64,000 bases of DNA from Kribbella italica (GTDB lineage: Bacteria > Actinomycetota > Actinomycetes > Propionibacteriales > Kribbellaceae), in the NCBI RefSeq assembly GCF_014205135.1, contig NZ_JACHMY010000001.1:5704001-5768000 (forward strand), given 5' to 3'. A model generated the notes under the pieces. The model saw only the letters and a program-made list of their open reading frames with translations. It searched no databases and was not told the DNA's origin. Below are positions 63,960 to 64,000 of this stretch, piece after piece. How positions within the stretch are numbered: the stretch's first letter is position 1; the number at the start of each line of letters is the position of its first letter. The translations under genes and the position numbers were made by a program.

Positions 63960-64000
63960 CGTCCTCTCCTCGCCGGCGCCTGGTCCCGGCAGCATCGCCC

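Overview
The window is chromosomal DNA of a high-GC actinomycete. Genes are tightly packed, codons end mostly in G/C, GTG starts are frequent and stop/start overlaps (ATGA, GTGA) are common. A class III lanthipeptide locus with a dedicated prolyl oligopeptidase matches the architecture described for flavipeptin of Kribbella flavida. A Kribbella-like nocardioid actinomycete is therefore the best guess; this is inference from gene content, not a database match.

Layout. 1-1500: the end of a molybdate-type ABC ATPase and a catalase-like heme protein. 1.5-10.4 kb: a complete class III lanthipeptide cluster with synthetase LanKC, a 45-residue precursor, a prolyl oligopeptidase, two ABC exporter half-molecules and a convergent atypical response regulator. 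10.4-17 kb: an Rpf/LysM muralytic protein, a methyltransferase, two membrane proteins, a TetR regulator, a small kinase-like P-loop protein and a molybdopterin oxidoreductase. 17-23 kb: a LacI-controlled glycoside operon ending in a GH2 beta-mannosidase. 23-29.4 kb: a VapBC pair, a lipoprotein polysaccharide deacetylase, a permease/YgiB-like/YgiC-like operon and succinate-semialdehyde dehydrogenase.

29.4-37 kb: a second, compact lanthipeptide locus. It holds a class II synthetase LanM, a 74-residue candidate precursor with one cysteine, a large ATPase-LuxR regulator and a divergent luciferase-like monooxygenase. Two 19-bp GC-rich dyads lie in the divergent region. It has no neighbouring transporter or protease and looks the least described part of the window. 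37-52 kb: mostly housekeeping and envelope genes, including a ROK regulator, TspO, LysX, an XRE regulator/SDR pair, L-serine dehydratase behind a glycine riboswitch, and two secreted peptidases.

52.5-64 kb: a peptide and imino-acid catabolic island. One arm (minus) holds a GntR regulator, a DUF1445 protein and an X-Pro aminopeptidase. The divergent arm (plus) holds a pyroglutamyl-peptidase-like protein with Ser in place of the catalytic Cys, an NRAMP-like transporter without the DPGN metal motif, and the 5-oxoprolinase subunits PxpA, PxpB and PxpC. A convergent operon encodes 4-hydroxyproline epimerase, a DapA-type deaminase and a FAD dehydrogenase whose N-terminus is made of 108-bp repeats carrying strong palindromes. 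Together these genes would convert pyroglutamyl-, prolyl- and hydroxyprolyl-peptides, such as those from collagen, into central metabolites.

No tRNA, rRNA, CRISPR array, transposase or phage gene was seen.
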